A stretch of 64,000 nt of DNA from Verrucomicrobia bacterium LP2A (GCA_000526255.1 JAFS01000001.1:682001-746000); one strand, 5' to 3'; numbered from the stretch's first letter, positions 41,284 through 49,692 are shown. Notes: generated from the letters alone by a model not told the origin. Numbers and translations: made by a program.

Positions 41284-42606
41284 GATTGTGCAACCCCTTT
41301 TCTGTAAATTTCGGTGTCGGCGCTCATCCGCGTAGGGCTACGGGCTGAGGGTGAGGTAAACCTTGCCGGTCATCCACTCGTCGTCGAGTTCGGCAAGGAG
41401 AGCCGAGACGAGCCGTAGGCAGGATTCGGGATTGGGGAAGATGCTGGCCACACGGGTGCGGCGTCGCAGTTCCCGGTTGATACGCTCCAAGCCGTTGGTG
41501 GTGCGCAGCCGCAGGTGGTGCTCGGGCGGGAAGTCGAAGACCGTCAGACCCTCAGCAATGGCCCCCTCGGCCCAGCGTGCGAGCTTGGGGTGTTCCTTGT
41601 GCCAAAGCGCAAGGGTGATCTTCAACAGCCGCTCGGCTTCGGCCCGGTCGGGGGCATTGAAGATGGCGCGCAACTGAGCGGCAACCGTCTTTCTCGCCTC
41701 GACGCGGATGACGAACTGACGGGCGTTTTGTTGCAGGTGGAACTGGCAGCGTTGCCAGGGAACCGCAGGCAACACCGCTCGGCGGGCGGCCTTGAGCCCC
41801 GCGTGGTCGTCGGCAACGATGAGCCTCACCCCCTTGAGCCCTCGACGCATGAGGCCCTCCAGACAGTGCCGCCAATGGATCTCGGCCTCCGAAGTGGCCA
41901 CCTCACAGCCCAGCACCCGGCGCTTGCCCGAAGCCTCGACGCCGACCGCGACCAAGACGGCGCAATCGACGATTTTTCCCTCCAGGCGGACCTTCTCGTA
42001 GCGGGCATCGAGAAAGAGGTAGGGCACTTCGCCCAAGGGACGCTCACGCCAGGCGGAAAGCCCCTCATCGAGCTTGGCGGCGGCGCGACTGACCTGGGCC
42101 GATGAAAGCTTGATTTCTGGCCCCAAGAGCCGCTGCAACACATCGATCACGCGCCGGGTCGAGACACCCTGGACATACATCTCGGCCAGAGCGAGATGGA
42201 CGGCTTGATCGGTGCGCGTTCCCTTTTCCAGAGCGGAGGGATAAAAGTCACCCGAGCGCACTTGCGGTACCTCGAAGGTAATCTCGCCCAGCTTGGTCAG
42301 AACCGTCTTGGGTTTGAAGCCGTTGGCATAATCGCGCCGGTTTGCGCTGCGCTCGTAGGGCAGGGCGCCCAGAAAGTGCGAACGCTCCATCCTGGCGGCC
42401 TCGTTGACGAGGATGCGCAAGGCTTCGCCAGCGCCCTCCAGGCCATGCTCCAGCAGTACCGCATAGGCTGCCTCCAGTGGATTGGGTTCGATTCGCATTG
42501 CCATGTGGGCATACTCCTTTCTCAAAGCTTTGGCACCATGACCGCTGCCCGGCGAGCTTTCAGCCTACTGCTGAAAAGGAATTTACAGAAAGAACGATAC
42601 GCAACT
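41284..42606 (-). mobile_element. IS256-family insertion sequence
   Basis: 1323 bp, with 8-bp duplications AACGGCCA on both sides and imperfect terminal inverted repeats sharing TTCTGTAAATT (left GATTGTGCAACCCC..., right end read inward AGTTGCGTATCG...). It sits inside the reverse transcriptase gene of intron copy B. It encodes one intact transposase, so it may still be active. Confidence 0.92.
41338..42525 (-). CDS. IS256-family (Mutator-type) transposase
   Basis: 395 residues, intact. N-terminal DNA-binding part, then the DDE core: VPYLFLDARYEKV (first Asp), VRLIVADDHAGLKAARR (second Asp) and TTNGLERINRELRRRTRV (catalytic Glu), with WQRCQFHLQQNARQF between, all typical of IS256 transposases. 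Full length for the family (about 400). It catalyses movement of the surrounding element. An in-frame ATG at 42504 (MAMRIEPNPLEAA) is the alternative start. Confidence 0.92.
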   Translation of the reverse strand: MRKEYAHMAMRIEPNPLEAAYAVLLEHGLEGAGEALRILVNEAARMERSHFLGALPYERSANRRDYANGFKPKTVLTKLGEITFEVPQVRSGDFYPSALEKGTRTDQAVHLALAEMYVQGVSTRRVIDVLQRLLGPEIKLSSAQVSRAAAKLDEGLSAWRERPLGEVPYLFLDARYEKVRLEGKIVDCAVLVAVGVEASGKRRVLGCEVATSEAEIHWRHCLEGLMRRGLKGVRLIVADDHAGLKAARRAVLPAVPWQRCQFHLQQNARQFVIRVEARKTVAAQLRAIFNAPDRAEAERLLKITLALWHKEHPKLARWAEGAIAEGLTVFDFPPEHHLRLRTTNGLERINRELRRRTRVASIFPNPESCLRLVSALLAELDDEWMTGKVYLTLSP

Positions 42607-42614
42607 AACGGCCA
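42607..42614. repeat. Right 8-bp target duplication of the IS256-family element
   Basis: AACGGCCA, identical to 41276-41283. Confidence 0.9.
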
Positions 42615-43994
42615 AACCGAATGATCCGTGTCTTGTCCGGATGCAGTTGCAGCGAGAATGCCTTCGACCGCGTCCCCATCTCCGCCAGAAACCGCTGGGC
42701 ATCGGCTTCATACTCAAAGCCGAGGACACTATCATCGGCGTAGCGCACTATGATCATGTCCCCGCGGGCGTGGCGTTTCCGCCACTGTTGCGCCCAGAGA
42801 TCGAACACGTAATGCAAATAGACGTTGGCCAACAGGGGCGACACCGTCGCACCCTGAGGCGTGCCTGCTTCGCTCTCCGTGACAACCTCCGCCTCCAGTA
42901 CTCCCGCCTTCAGCCATTTGCGGATCAGACGGAGGATGCGCTCGTCGCCGATTCGATGCTCCAGGAAACGAATAAGCCATTCATGACTCACCGTGTCGAA
43001 AAAGCTTCGATAATCTGCATCGAGTATCCAGCTCACCTTCCGTCGTTGAATGCCGGTTGCCAAAGCATCCAGCGCATCGTGCTGACTGCGCTTCGGCCGG
43101 AATCCATACGAGAACCCGAGGAAATCTTCCTCGTAGATCGCATTCAGCACCGCCACCACCGCCCGCTGGAGGAGCTTATCCTCCAACGACGCGATGCCCA
43201 ACGGCCGCTGCCGCCCATCCGGCTTTGGAATGTACTTCCTCCGGCTGGGCAGTGCCCGGTACGCGCCCCGATGAACCCGATCATGCAGACCTTGCAGATT
43301 GCTCTCCAGGTTTGCCTCGTAGTCCGACCATCTCACCCCGTCCACTCCGGGAGCCGCGTTGCGCTTGAGTGCGTAAAACGACTGACGGAGTAGATCGACG
43401 CTGATATGGTGGAGCAGCGCAGTGAACCGTTCCTTCTTCCTCGCCTTTGCTACTTGCCGTACACGCTCCAGCGCCTGTGACACGCGAACCCGGCCCTGAG
43501 TCCGGTCCGTGCTTTGCTGATGCGTGTTCCCCTCGGTCCTCGCCCTTGGCTCCACCGGCTCCGCCGCCGGTTTCCCGGCCTTGTTCGTCGGCTTCTCAGC
43601 TACTATGGCGAGGTCAGACTTCTTGGGTCCGTTCATCATCGGCTTTGGCTCCTCACCTTCCCGATGCGGACCGGTAGTGCTTGCCGGTCAGGCCCAAGAT
43701 CTCCCGGTTCCCGTGCGAAGAGCGTGCGCACATGCCAGGTTCTAAGACCACGCCGAACCGATCGAAGGCTCGCGTTATCGCCTCCGGCCGTGTTGCCTTC
43801 CACGTCAAAGACCGTGTCAGCGTTCGGAACATAAACCATTTTCGCGGCTCCATGGCTGGCCTGTGCGTACCCTTGTCAACGCTTCACCGTTGTCCTCACG
43901 GTCAACGGCGCATGACTCAGGGCCACTGTGATTCGCTATTTCTTCAGTGCAGTGGACTTGCACCACCTACTCTTCGCCGGTTTTGCCGGCGCAC

Positions 43995-44115
43995 CCTTGA
44001 TCCGATTCTCCCTCTCTCCACCAGAAGAGGAGAGCTTCTCGTCGAGACACTGGGCGCGCCTCTCTTCGGTGGAGAGAGAGGGGATGACAAAGCAAGGATT
44101 CCTTCCTTTTCTCAG
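43995..44115 (-). pseudogene. IS1380-family transposase, upstream exon fragment
   Basis: About 40 codons ending at the group II intron 5' splice site: LRKGRNPCFVIPSLS, then GGERENRIKG. IS1380 transposases have (N)PRFVVTSL ... ARGExENRIKE at this position, followed by the FADRTS segment found in the downstream exon 3.2 kb away. The roughly 300 residues that should precede are absent, so the transposase is dead even after splicing. Confidence 0.65.
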
Positions 44116-44318
44116 CACTCGGTCGTTGAACAGAATGCCAAGCCAGAGCGGTTCGCCTGAAATGCATCCGCGCCTCACCCTCGCCAGACTCAGCAGAGCG
44201 CCCGTAAGCCCTGAATGAGCCAGAGCACGAGCAACGGACGCTTTTGCTAGCAAAAACATGCATGTACGATCTGAGATAATACGGTTCGGATTGATGATCG
44301 CCGTTCCTCGGCAGAGCC

Positions 44319-44867
44319 ATTACGAGCACCTTTTTCACCATCGGCCATTCGACCCGGACGATCGTTGAATTCGTCGATCTGCTCCGGGCGTCGAGCATCA
44401 ACCTGGTCATCGACGTGAGGTCGGTACCGCGATCGCGTACGAATCCACAGTTCAATGGCGAGAGCCTTCCCGAAACACTGGCGCCGTGGCAGATCGGCTA
44501 TGAGCCTATCGTCGGGCTGGGTGGTTTCCGCGGAAAGAGGCGCAGCGTGATCCCTTCGCCCAACCGGTATTGGCAGATGAGCAGTTTTCGTAATTATGCG
44601 GACTACGCGCTGACGCCGCCGTTCGCAGCGGGTCTGGCGCAGCTCCGAGACCGAGGCAGGCGGCACCGATGCGCCATTATGTGCGCCGAGGCGGTCTGGT
44701 GGCGCTGCCATCGGCGTATCATCACCGACTACCTCCTCGCCGCAGGCGAACGCGTAATGCACATCCTCGGGGTGGAGCATATTGAGGAAGCCCATCTGAC
44801 GCCCGGCGCTGTGGTTCGCGACGACGGGACGGTAACCTACCCCGGCGAGGATCTGCCCCGAAAGTGA
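44319..44867 (+). CDS. DUF488 family protein, start unclear
   Basis: About 182 residues. TFFTIGHSTRTIVEFVDLLR is the standard DUF488 N-terminus, followed by INLVIDVRSVPRSRTNPQFN, GGFRG and RRHRCAIMCAEAVWWRCHRRII with the conserved Cys-x-E-x-x-x-x-CHR motif. In frame, stop codons lie just upstream (TGA near 44292) and no ATG, GTG or TTG precedes the TIGHS motif; only an ATT at 44319 fits, otherwise a GTG at 44415 would remove the conserved start. Either an ATT start is used or the gene lost its 5' end. Function of DUF488 is unknown. Confidence 0.75.
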   Translation: MTSTFFTIGHSTRTIVEFVDLLRASSINLVIDVRSVPRSRTNPQFNGESLPETLAPWQIGYEPIVGLGGFRGKRRSVIPSPNRYWQMSSFRNYADYALTPPFAAGLAQLRDRGRRHRCAIMCAEAVWWRCHRRIITDYLLAAGERVMHILGVEHIEEAHLTPGAVVRDDGTVTYPGEDLPRK

Positions 44868-44966
44868 TCGGAGATGACTCTCGCGTAGCCATTGGCGTCC
44901 GCAACGAGAGCGTTCGAAGGCATCGAAGGGCCAAGCGCACCCACCGTTCCTTCATCAAGGCGGAAG

Positions 44967-45057
44967 TGGCGGAGCCGGAGGGATTCGAACCCTCGGTACC
45001 CTTTTGGGGTACAACGGTTTAGCAAACCGTCCCTTTCGGCCACTCAGGCACAGCTCC
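44967..45057 (-). tRNA. tRNA-Ser (anticodon GCU)
   Basis: On the reverse strand the acceptor arms are GGAGCTG and CGGCTCC, pairing over 7 bp with one G-T. The anticodon stem-loop is ACGGT-TTGCTAA-ACCGT, so the anticodon is GCU. A long variable arm (TACCCCAAAAGGGTA) marks a class II tRNA, and the T-loop is GGTTCGAATCC. CCA is encoded (44967-44969 side). Reads AGC/AGU serine codons. Confidence 0.95.
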
Positions 45058-45190
45058 GGGAGATTGCTCACTTCTGCTCCCGGGCGTGGCTCATGTCAAG
45101 GCCACAAGCGGCTTCCCACTTGACGGCCTTTAGCCGTCTTGTCAGCCTGAGCCTGCCCGCGAGACGGATCCACCGGGAAGCGGGAAGACA

Positions 45191-46138
45191 ATGGAAGACC
45201 AAGGACAGGACGAGGGCAGGCGGGAGAAGAAGCGGCTCTGGACCCGGATCGCTCGGAGCGCCGGCGCAGGCCTGCTGGTCTATGCCGCAACTCGGTTTCT
45301 TCTGGGAGGAGAGGGGAGCTTCGCCTCGACGGAGGATTCGATCCTGAGCGCCCACGCGGTGCGGATCTCGCCCCGGGTCTCCGGATACCTGGAGAAGCTC
45401 CTCATCGACGACAATACGCGGGTGAGCCAAGGGCAGCTTTTGGCCTTGATCGACCCGAGGGACTACCAGGCGCGAGTTGCCGTCGCGGATTCCGCACGGC
45501 TCTTAGCCGGGACCGAGTGGATTCGGATGCATCGGCTGGTCACCACGCATGCGACGCCCGAGCTCAACCTCGATGCGGCGGTCGCCGTGAACACCACCAC
45601 CGAGGCTGCGCTCCGCTTGGAGAGCTTGGCCCTCGGCTATAGCGAGATCCGGGCGCCGATTGCCGGGAAGATCTCAGGACGCCGGGTAGACCAGGGAAAC
45701 TTAGTGGCTCCAGGGCAGTTTCTCTTCTCGATTGTGCCCGAAGGGGTCTGGGTGACGGCCAACTTCCGGGAAAGGGAGCTCCGCCACATTCGTCCGGGAA
45801 TGGCGGCGGAAATCCGGATCTGGGCGCAGCCGGGCCGCCTCTACCGGGGGCATGTGGAGAGCATTCAGCGCGGGACCAATTCGGCCTACAGCGCCTACCC
45901 GTTGCTGGACATGCGGCTCAACTATGTCAAGCCGGAGCAGCGGATTCCGGTGAAGATCCTCTTCGATGAGCCGCCCGCGGCGCTTGCCGAGCTCGGTCCC
46001 TGGATGACCGCCGCGGTGAGGATTCCGACGAGCTCCGCGAAGGCGGGGTTCGATTGGGCGCTCCTGATGGGGGCGGGCGCAGCGATGGCCGTCTTCGCCT
46101 TCCACTCCGGTCCCCGCGGACGAAGGTCCGGCGGGTGA
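45191..46138 (+). CDS. HlyD/EmrA-type membrane fusion protein
   Basis: 315 residues. One N-terminal membrane helix (SAGAGLLVYAATRFLLGG), then the biotinyl-lipoyl-like half ILSAHAVRISPRVSGYLEKLLIDDNTRVSQGQLLALIDPRDYQARV. The helical hairpin is short (about 70 residues). LALGYSEIRAPIAGKISGRRVDQGNLVAPGQ is the second lipoyl half, and FRERELRHIRPGMAAEIRIWA the beta-barrel domain. A C-terminal hydrophobic segment (WALLMGAGAAMAVFAF) is unusual. It would bridge an inner-membrane exporter to an outer-membrane channel, but no transporter gene is adjacent. Confidence 0.82.
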   Translation: MEDQGQDEGRREKKRLWTRIARSAGAGLLVYAATRFLLGGEGSFASTEDSILSAHAVRISPRVSGYLEKLLIDDNTRVSQGQLLALIDPRDYQARVAVADSARLLAGTEWIRMHRLVTTHATPELNLDAAVAVNTTTEAALRLESLALGYSEIRAPIAGKISGRRVDQGNLVAPGQFLFSIVPEGVWVTANFRERELRHIRPGMAAEIRIWAQPGRLYRGHVESIQRGTNSAYSAYPLLDMRLNYVKPEQRIPVKILFDEPPAALAELGPWMTAAVRIPTSSAKAGFDWALLMGAGAAMAVFAFHSGPRGRRSGG

Positions 46139-46143
46139 GGCGA

Positions 46144-46812
46144 TCAGCCACCCATGTTGGCTTCTTCGGCGGCGGCGCGCAGCTCGCGGAGGGGATCGTT
46201 CTCTCTTTCGCCGAGGAGCCGACTTTCTAAAATGACTCGGTCCGCTCCGTGGATGACCACGGAGGGGAGGCTCTCCCGAGTCACCCCGCCTTCCACCTCG
46301 ATCTCGTAGACGAGGTTGCCCGCTTCCCGATGGGCCTTTGCCTGCGCGACTTTCCGGAGCGTCTCGGGCAGGAGCGGCTGCCGCAGGCCGGGGTTGGCGG
46401 TAAGGCAGAGAAGAAAGTGGATGTGGGGAAGATATTTGAAGGCTTTTTGCAAGAGGGTGATCGGATTGAGGGCGAGCCCGCAGCGGCAGCCCATCGACCG
46501 AATGAGCTCGATCGTCTTTTGCACCTCGTGGCGGGCCTCCAGGTGAACCGTCACAATGTCGGCCCCGGCTTCGATGAAGGCACGGGCGTAGCGGTCGGGC
46601 TGCTCGATCCGGAGATGGACCTCGATGGGCAGCTCGGTCGTCGTGCGAAGGGCGGCAACGAAACGGGGGCCGCCACCCAGATCGGGCACGAAGTGGCCGT
46701 CCATCACCTCGACGTGGAGGAAGTCGATCCCGGCCGCTTCCAGCTCGCGCACCTCGCTCTCCACCTGACAGGGCTTGGCACCAACCACGCCGCCAAACCG
46801 CACTCGTCTCAT
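46144..46812 (-). CDS. Ribulose-phosphate 3-epimerase homologue with altered active site
   Basis: 222 residues, the usual length. The TIM-barrel pattern of Rpe is clear: EVRELEAAGIDFLHVEVMDGHFVPDL, ELPIEVHLRIEQPDRYARAF, GADIVTVHLEA, GLALNPITLLQKAFKYL and YEIEVEGGVTRESLP. Both catalytic Asp positions are changed to Glu: HVDVMDGHF is HVEVMDGHF and VDGG is VEGG. The N-terminal SLLSAD is also replaced (GAKPCQ). It may act on a different sugar phosphate or be a sluggish paralogue of the Calvin/pentose-phosphate enzyme. The VOC gene ends 12 bp upstream of its start on the same strand. Confidence 0.7.
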   Translation of the reverse strand: MRRVRFGGVVGAKPCQVESEVRELEAAGIDFLHVEVMDGHFVPDLGGGPRFVAALRTTTELPIEVHLRIEQPDRYARAFIEAGADIVTVHLEARHEVQKTIELIRSMGCRCGLALNPITLLQKAFKYLPHIHFLLCLTANPGLRQPLLPETLRKVAQAKAHREAGNLVYEIEVEGGVTRESLPSVVIHGADRVILESRLLGERENDPLRELRAAAEEANMGG

Positions 46813-46824
46813 GCGGGAGGACTC

Positions 46825-47211
46825 CTACGCTCGCTTGCGCTCGATCAGCTCGATCTCGTACCCCTCCGGTCCGTCGATGAACGCAAAGCGCGTTCCGGAG
46901 CGGCTCGCCGTGGGGCCGTCGGAAAAGGGATAACCCCTTTCCGCGGCCTCGCGGCCGAAGTCCTCCAGGTCATCGACCTCGAAGGCCAGATGCGTCAGAT
47001 CGGGCGGTACGACCACCGGTCCCGACGCGGGGTAGTGGCAGATTTCGAGCAGCTCCTCGCTTTCGGGGGCTTTGAGAAAGACCAGCGTGGAGCCCCGAGG
47101 GGAGGTTGATCGACTCACTTCCTGGAGACCGAGCAGATCGGTAAAAAAGGCGACGATCTTCCCCAAATCGTTCACGCGATAACGCGTGTGCAGCAGCCGG
47201 CGCACCTTCAC
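46825..47211 (-). CDS. VOC-family glyoxalase-like protein
   Basis: About 128 residues from a GTG at 47211. The open frame upstream lacks family sequence. RLLHTRYRVNDLGKIVAFFTDLLGLQEV starts the VOC module, followed by SEELLEICHYPASG, DLTHLAFEVDDLEDFGREAAERGYPF and AFIDGPEGYEIELIERK, giving His/Glu metal-ligand positions as in lactoylglutathione lyase. It lies 12 bp upstream of the epimerase homologue on the same strand, so the two are probably co-expressed. Confidence 0.75.
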   Translation of the reverse strand: MKVRRLLHTRYRVNDLGKIVAFFTDLLGLQEVSRSTSPRGSTLVFLKAPESEELLEICHYPASGPVVVPPDLTHLAFEVDDLEDFGREAAERGYPFSDGPTASRSGTRFAFIDGPEGYEIELIERKRA

Positions 47212-47305
47212 CGTGGTTCCCCCGGCTCTTCCGTAAAATCGAGAGGCGCCTTTGAAAAACATTCCCCGGGTGCGCATGAGCGAGCCGAGACCGGATTTCC
47301 CATGA

Positions 47306-48376
47306 CTACCACTGTTGCCGGAAGAGTTCGTCCCGCTGGAGATCCACCAAGAACAGGCTGAGCCATTCCGCGAGCGTCTCGAGGTCCTGGAGATGGACAA
47401 TCTCGACCGGGCTGTGCATGTACCGGTTGGGGATGCCGAGGGCTGCAGTGGGAATGCCCCCGCGCTGCAAGAAGATGGCGTCCGCATCGGTACCCGACCG
47501 GCGCGGGTCGATTCCCTGCTGATAGGCGATCCCATGTGCGCGGGCAACCTCCGCCAGTCGGCGGACCAGGAGAGGATGGTTGACGCTTCCGCGGCTCAAG
47601 ATGGGTCCCTTGCCGAGCTGCACGTCTCCTTGGCGCTTCTTGTCGGCGATCGGAATATCGGTCGCGTGGCCGACGTCGACCACGACCGCGGCGTCGGGAT
47701 GGGCCGAGTAGCCGACCATCGCGGCGCCGAAAAGGCCATTTTCCTCCTGGATTGTCGACGCTGCGATAACACAGGAGTGCAACTTCTCCCGCCGTAGGGC
47801 GGCTTTCCGGAAGGCCTCGGCCACGACGAAGGCCCCGACTCGGTCGTCGCAAGCCCTACCCACCCAGAGATCCCCATGGAGGGGGGCAAAGCCCGAGTCG
47901 TAGGTGATGAGATCGCCGACGGAGACTCGCTCCAGGGCCTCCTTTTGGCTCTCGGCCCCAATGTCGATGAAGAGCTCGTGCCACTTGGGCGGATCCTGTT
48001 TTCCCTCCCGGTCCTGCAGGTGGATGGCGAGGGAGCCGATCACGCCCAGGACGGCTTCCCCGTCGTGCTGAATCCGCACCCGCTGGCCGCGCGCCAGCAG
48101 CGGATCGGATCCTCCGACGGTGGTGAAATAGACAAATCCACGCTCGTCGACATACTGGACCTGGAAGCCGATCTCGTCGATGTGAGCCGCCAGGAGGATC
48201 TTGGGAGATCCCTCCGGGTGGAGCAGGGCGATCGCGTTGCCATAGGCGTCGGTCTCGACGCGGTCGGCGTAGGGCTTGACGTAATCGATCCAGGACCGTT
48301 GAGCGACCATCTCGCCGCTCGAGGGACTAGGAGTCTCGATCAGGGTTCGCAGGAAATCTAACTGTTCTTTCTGCAC
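47306..48376 (-). CDS. M42-family metallo-aminopeptidase
   Basis: 356 residues. The co-catalytic metal residues of M42 peptidases are present: ILLAAHIDEIGFQVQYVD, the bridging Asp in VGRACDDRVGAFVVAEAF, the catalytic EE in ASTIQEENGLFGAAMVG, and VVVDVGHATDIP. The PDZ-like dimer domain lies between residues 75 and 165. ALGIPNRYMHSPVEIVHLQDLE is the standard C-terminal metal-His motif. Cytoplasmic peptide degradation; these proteins were once called endoglucanases. Confidence 0.9.
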   Translation of the reverse strand: MQKEQLDFLRTLIETPSPSSGEMVAQRSWIDYVKPYADRVETDAYGNAIALLHPEGSPKILLAAHIDEIGFQVQYVDERGFVYFTTVGGSDPLLARGQRVRIQHDGEAVLGVIGSLAIHLQDREGKQDPPKWHELFIDIGAESQKEALERVSVGDLITYDSGFAPLHGDLWVGRACDDRVGAFVVAEAFRKAALRREKLHSCVIAASTIQEENGLFGAAMVGYSAHPDAAVVVDVGHATDIPIADKKRQGDVQLGKGPILSRGSVNHPLLVRRLAEVARAHGIAYQQGIDPRRSGTDADAIFLQRGGIPTAALGIPNRYMHSPVEIVHLQDLETLAEWLSLFLVDLQRDELFRQQW

Positions 48377-48418
48377 AGGAGAAACACCGTAGCCAAAGTT
48401 TTCTTCTTCCGCAACCGC

Positions 48419-49066
48419 CTACTTGCCGACAATCGGCTTCGCCCGGGCTGCGCGCGCGTGCAGGACCTCCCGGGCCACTGGAAGCAGGGAGAAGGCGATG
48501 ATCAGCAAAAGAAAGAGGTGGAGGTGGCTCTGGACCGCCGGAGCGCTTCCCAGGAAAAAGCCCGCGAGCAGGAAAAGGGCCACCCAGGAGATGCCCCCTG
48601 CGGCGTTCCAGAAGAAAAAGCGGGAATAGGTCATCGTCCCGACACCGGCGACGAAGGGGGCGAAGGTCCGGAGGACCGGGATGAAGCGGGCGAGGACGAT
48701 CGCACGGGCGCCATACCGGCGGCAGAGGGCTCGGGCGCGAATCAGGTGCCGCCGGTTGAGCCAGCGGGCTTGGGAATCGCGAAAGATCGCGGGTCCCACG
48801 CGCCAGCCGATCCAGTAGTTCATCGAGTCCCCGAGCACCGCGGCAAGGATGAGGCTCAGCAGGAGGGTGGGCAGATGGAGCCAACCTTGGCCGGCGAAGG
48901 CCCCCAGGAGAAAGAGAAGGCTATCCCCCGGAAGGAAGGGGGTGACAACCAGGCCCGTTTCGCAAAAGACGATCGCGAAGAGCAGGGGGTAGGCCCAGAA
49001 CCCATGCTCCTTCACAACCGATCGCAGGAGATCTTCCCAGCCTGCCAGTAGTGCCAGCCAATCCAT
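48419..49066 (-). CDS. DedA-family membrane protein
   Basis: 215 residues. Family landmarks: FAIVFCETGLVVTPFLPGDSLLFLLGAFA (E-x-G-x-x-x-P-x-x-P-G-[DE]), LAAVLGDSMNYWIGWRVG, YGARAIVLARFIPVLRTFAPFVAGVGTM (R-x-(I/V)-P-x-(V/I)-R) and a C-terminal membrane segment. DedA proteins are undecaprenyl-phosphate or phospholipid flippases needed for envelope homeostasis. It is divergent from hsp20. Confidence 0.9.
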   Translation of the reverse strand: MDWLALLAGWEDLLRSVVKEHGFWAYPLLFAIVFCETGLVVTPFLPGDSLLFLLGAFAGQGWLHLPTLLLSLILAAVLGDSMNYWIGWRVGPAIFRDSQARWLNRRHLIRARALCRRYGARAIVLARFIPVLRTFAPFVAGVGTMTYSRFFFWNAAGGISWVALFLLAGFFLGSAPAVQSHLHLFLLLIIAFSLLPVAREVLHARAARAKPIVGK

Positions 49067-49090
49067 CGCTTGTCGCCCTCCTCGCCTAGC

Positions 49091-49118
49091 TTGACATTCT
49101 GGGTCCGCCGTGTAGGCT
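49091..49118 (+). promoter_or_regulatory. Candidate hsp20 promoter
   Basis: TTGACA at 49091-49096 and TAGGCT at 49113-49118 with 16-bp spacing, about 75 bp before the hsp20 start, in the gap to divergent dedA. The -35 is perfect, the -10 weak. Confidence 0.4.
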
Positions 49119-49194
49119 TGTCAGTACAAATTGGCTGCTGCGCAACAGGTCGCGCAGTGGCAGACGCAGGGAACTCACACGAAAGGAGAAGGCA

Positions 49195-49668
49195 ATGAAT
49201 GGCTTGGTACGACGAGGTCCGGCAGGAGCAGGTGTTTGGGATCCTTTCCGCGAGTTGGAGGAGATGCGGAAGCGAATGGCGTCGCTTTGGGACCGGCCTT
49301 TGGAGCTCCTCGAGGCGCCGAGCGAGCGGCTCGAGCTCGCCGAATGGCGGCCCCTGGCCGACATCACCGAGGATGACAAAGAGTATCTCGTGAAGATCGA
49401 GATACCCGGCATGAAGCGGGACGAGGTGAAGGTATCCATGGAGTCGGGTGTGCTCACGATATCCGGCGAACGGAAGCTGGAGAAGGAGGAAAAGAGCAAG
49501 AAGTATCATCGGGTCGAGCGGGCCTATGGCTCCTTTTCCCGATCGTTCGTAATTCCCGATGACGTGGTCGCGGAGAAGATCGATGCGGAGTTCAAGGAGG
49601 GAATCCTCCAGGTGCATCTCCCGAAGGGGGAGCACGCGAAGCCCAAGACGATCGAGGTCAAAGGCTGA
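49195..49668 (+). CDS. Small heat shock protein (Hsp20/alpha-crystallin)
   Basis: 157 residues with an AAGGAG site before the ATG. The alpha-crystallin domain covers residues about 50-145: WRPLADITEDDKEYLVKIEIPGMKRDEVKVSMESGVLTISGERK, then YGSFSRSFVIPDDVVAEKIDAEFKEGILQVHLPK, with the conserved G-x-L (GILQV) and the ELPG-like EIPG. A cytoplasmic holdase chaperone. Single gene followed by a good terminator hairpin. Confidence 0.93.
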   Translation: MNGLVRRGPAGAGVWDPFRELEEMRKRMASLWDRPLELLEAPSERLELAEWRPLADITEDDKEYLVKIEIPGMKRDEVKVSMESGVLTISGERKLEKEEKSKKYHRVERAYGSFSRSFVIPDDVVAEKIDAEFKEGILQVHLPKGEHAKPKTIEVKG

Positions 49669-49692
49669 AGCGTTTTGCACGTAACCTCGAGA

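Larger units (their letters stand above)
40815..43639 (-). pseudogene. Group II intron reverse transcriptase/maturase, split by IS256-family insertion (copy B)
   Basis: Native length would be 497 residues. The N-terminal part (43639 down to 42607) runs from MMNGPKKSDLAIV through LRQSFYALKRNAAPGVDGV, ILDADYRSFFDTV and IIVRYADDSVLGF to RIIRFGR. The C-terminal part (41275 down to 40815) resumes at FAALNRKERGRGKPETFNFL and ends RRFAVKHPRWEPCA. The breakpoint lies between RT domain 7 and the maturase domain. No endonuclease domain is present. The insertion should abolish full-length protein and mobility unless copy A-type protein is supplied elsewhere. Confidence 0.88.
40763..43994 (-). mobile_element. 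Group II intron, copy B, full-length but interrupted by an IS256-family element
   Basis: On the reverse strand the 5' end is GTGCGCCGGC at 43994 and the 3' end, after domain V/VI-like sequence, is TCCCTAC at 40763. Joining the flanking exons gives GAG AAT CGG ATC AAG GCG GGA, in frame with the IS1380 transposase (ENRIKAGKELLRF), which confirms both boundaries. Without the 1323-bp IS and its 8-bp duplication the intron is 1901 bp. The 5' ribozyme part is 43640-43994, the ORF 40815-43639. Confidence 0.88.

Noticed and set aside
31362-44115. Idea that the repeated blocks form a CRISPR array or tandem satellite
   Set aside because: The repeats are long and resolve into IS1380 ends, intron copies and ISL3 copies. 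There are no short regularly spaced direct repeats.
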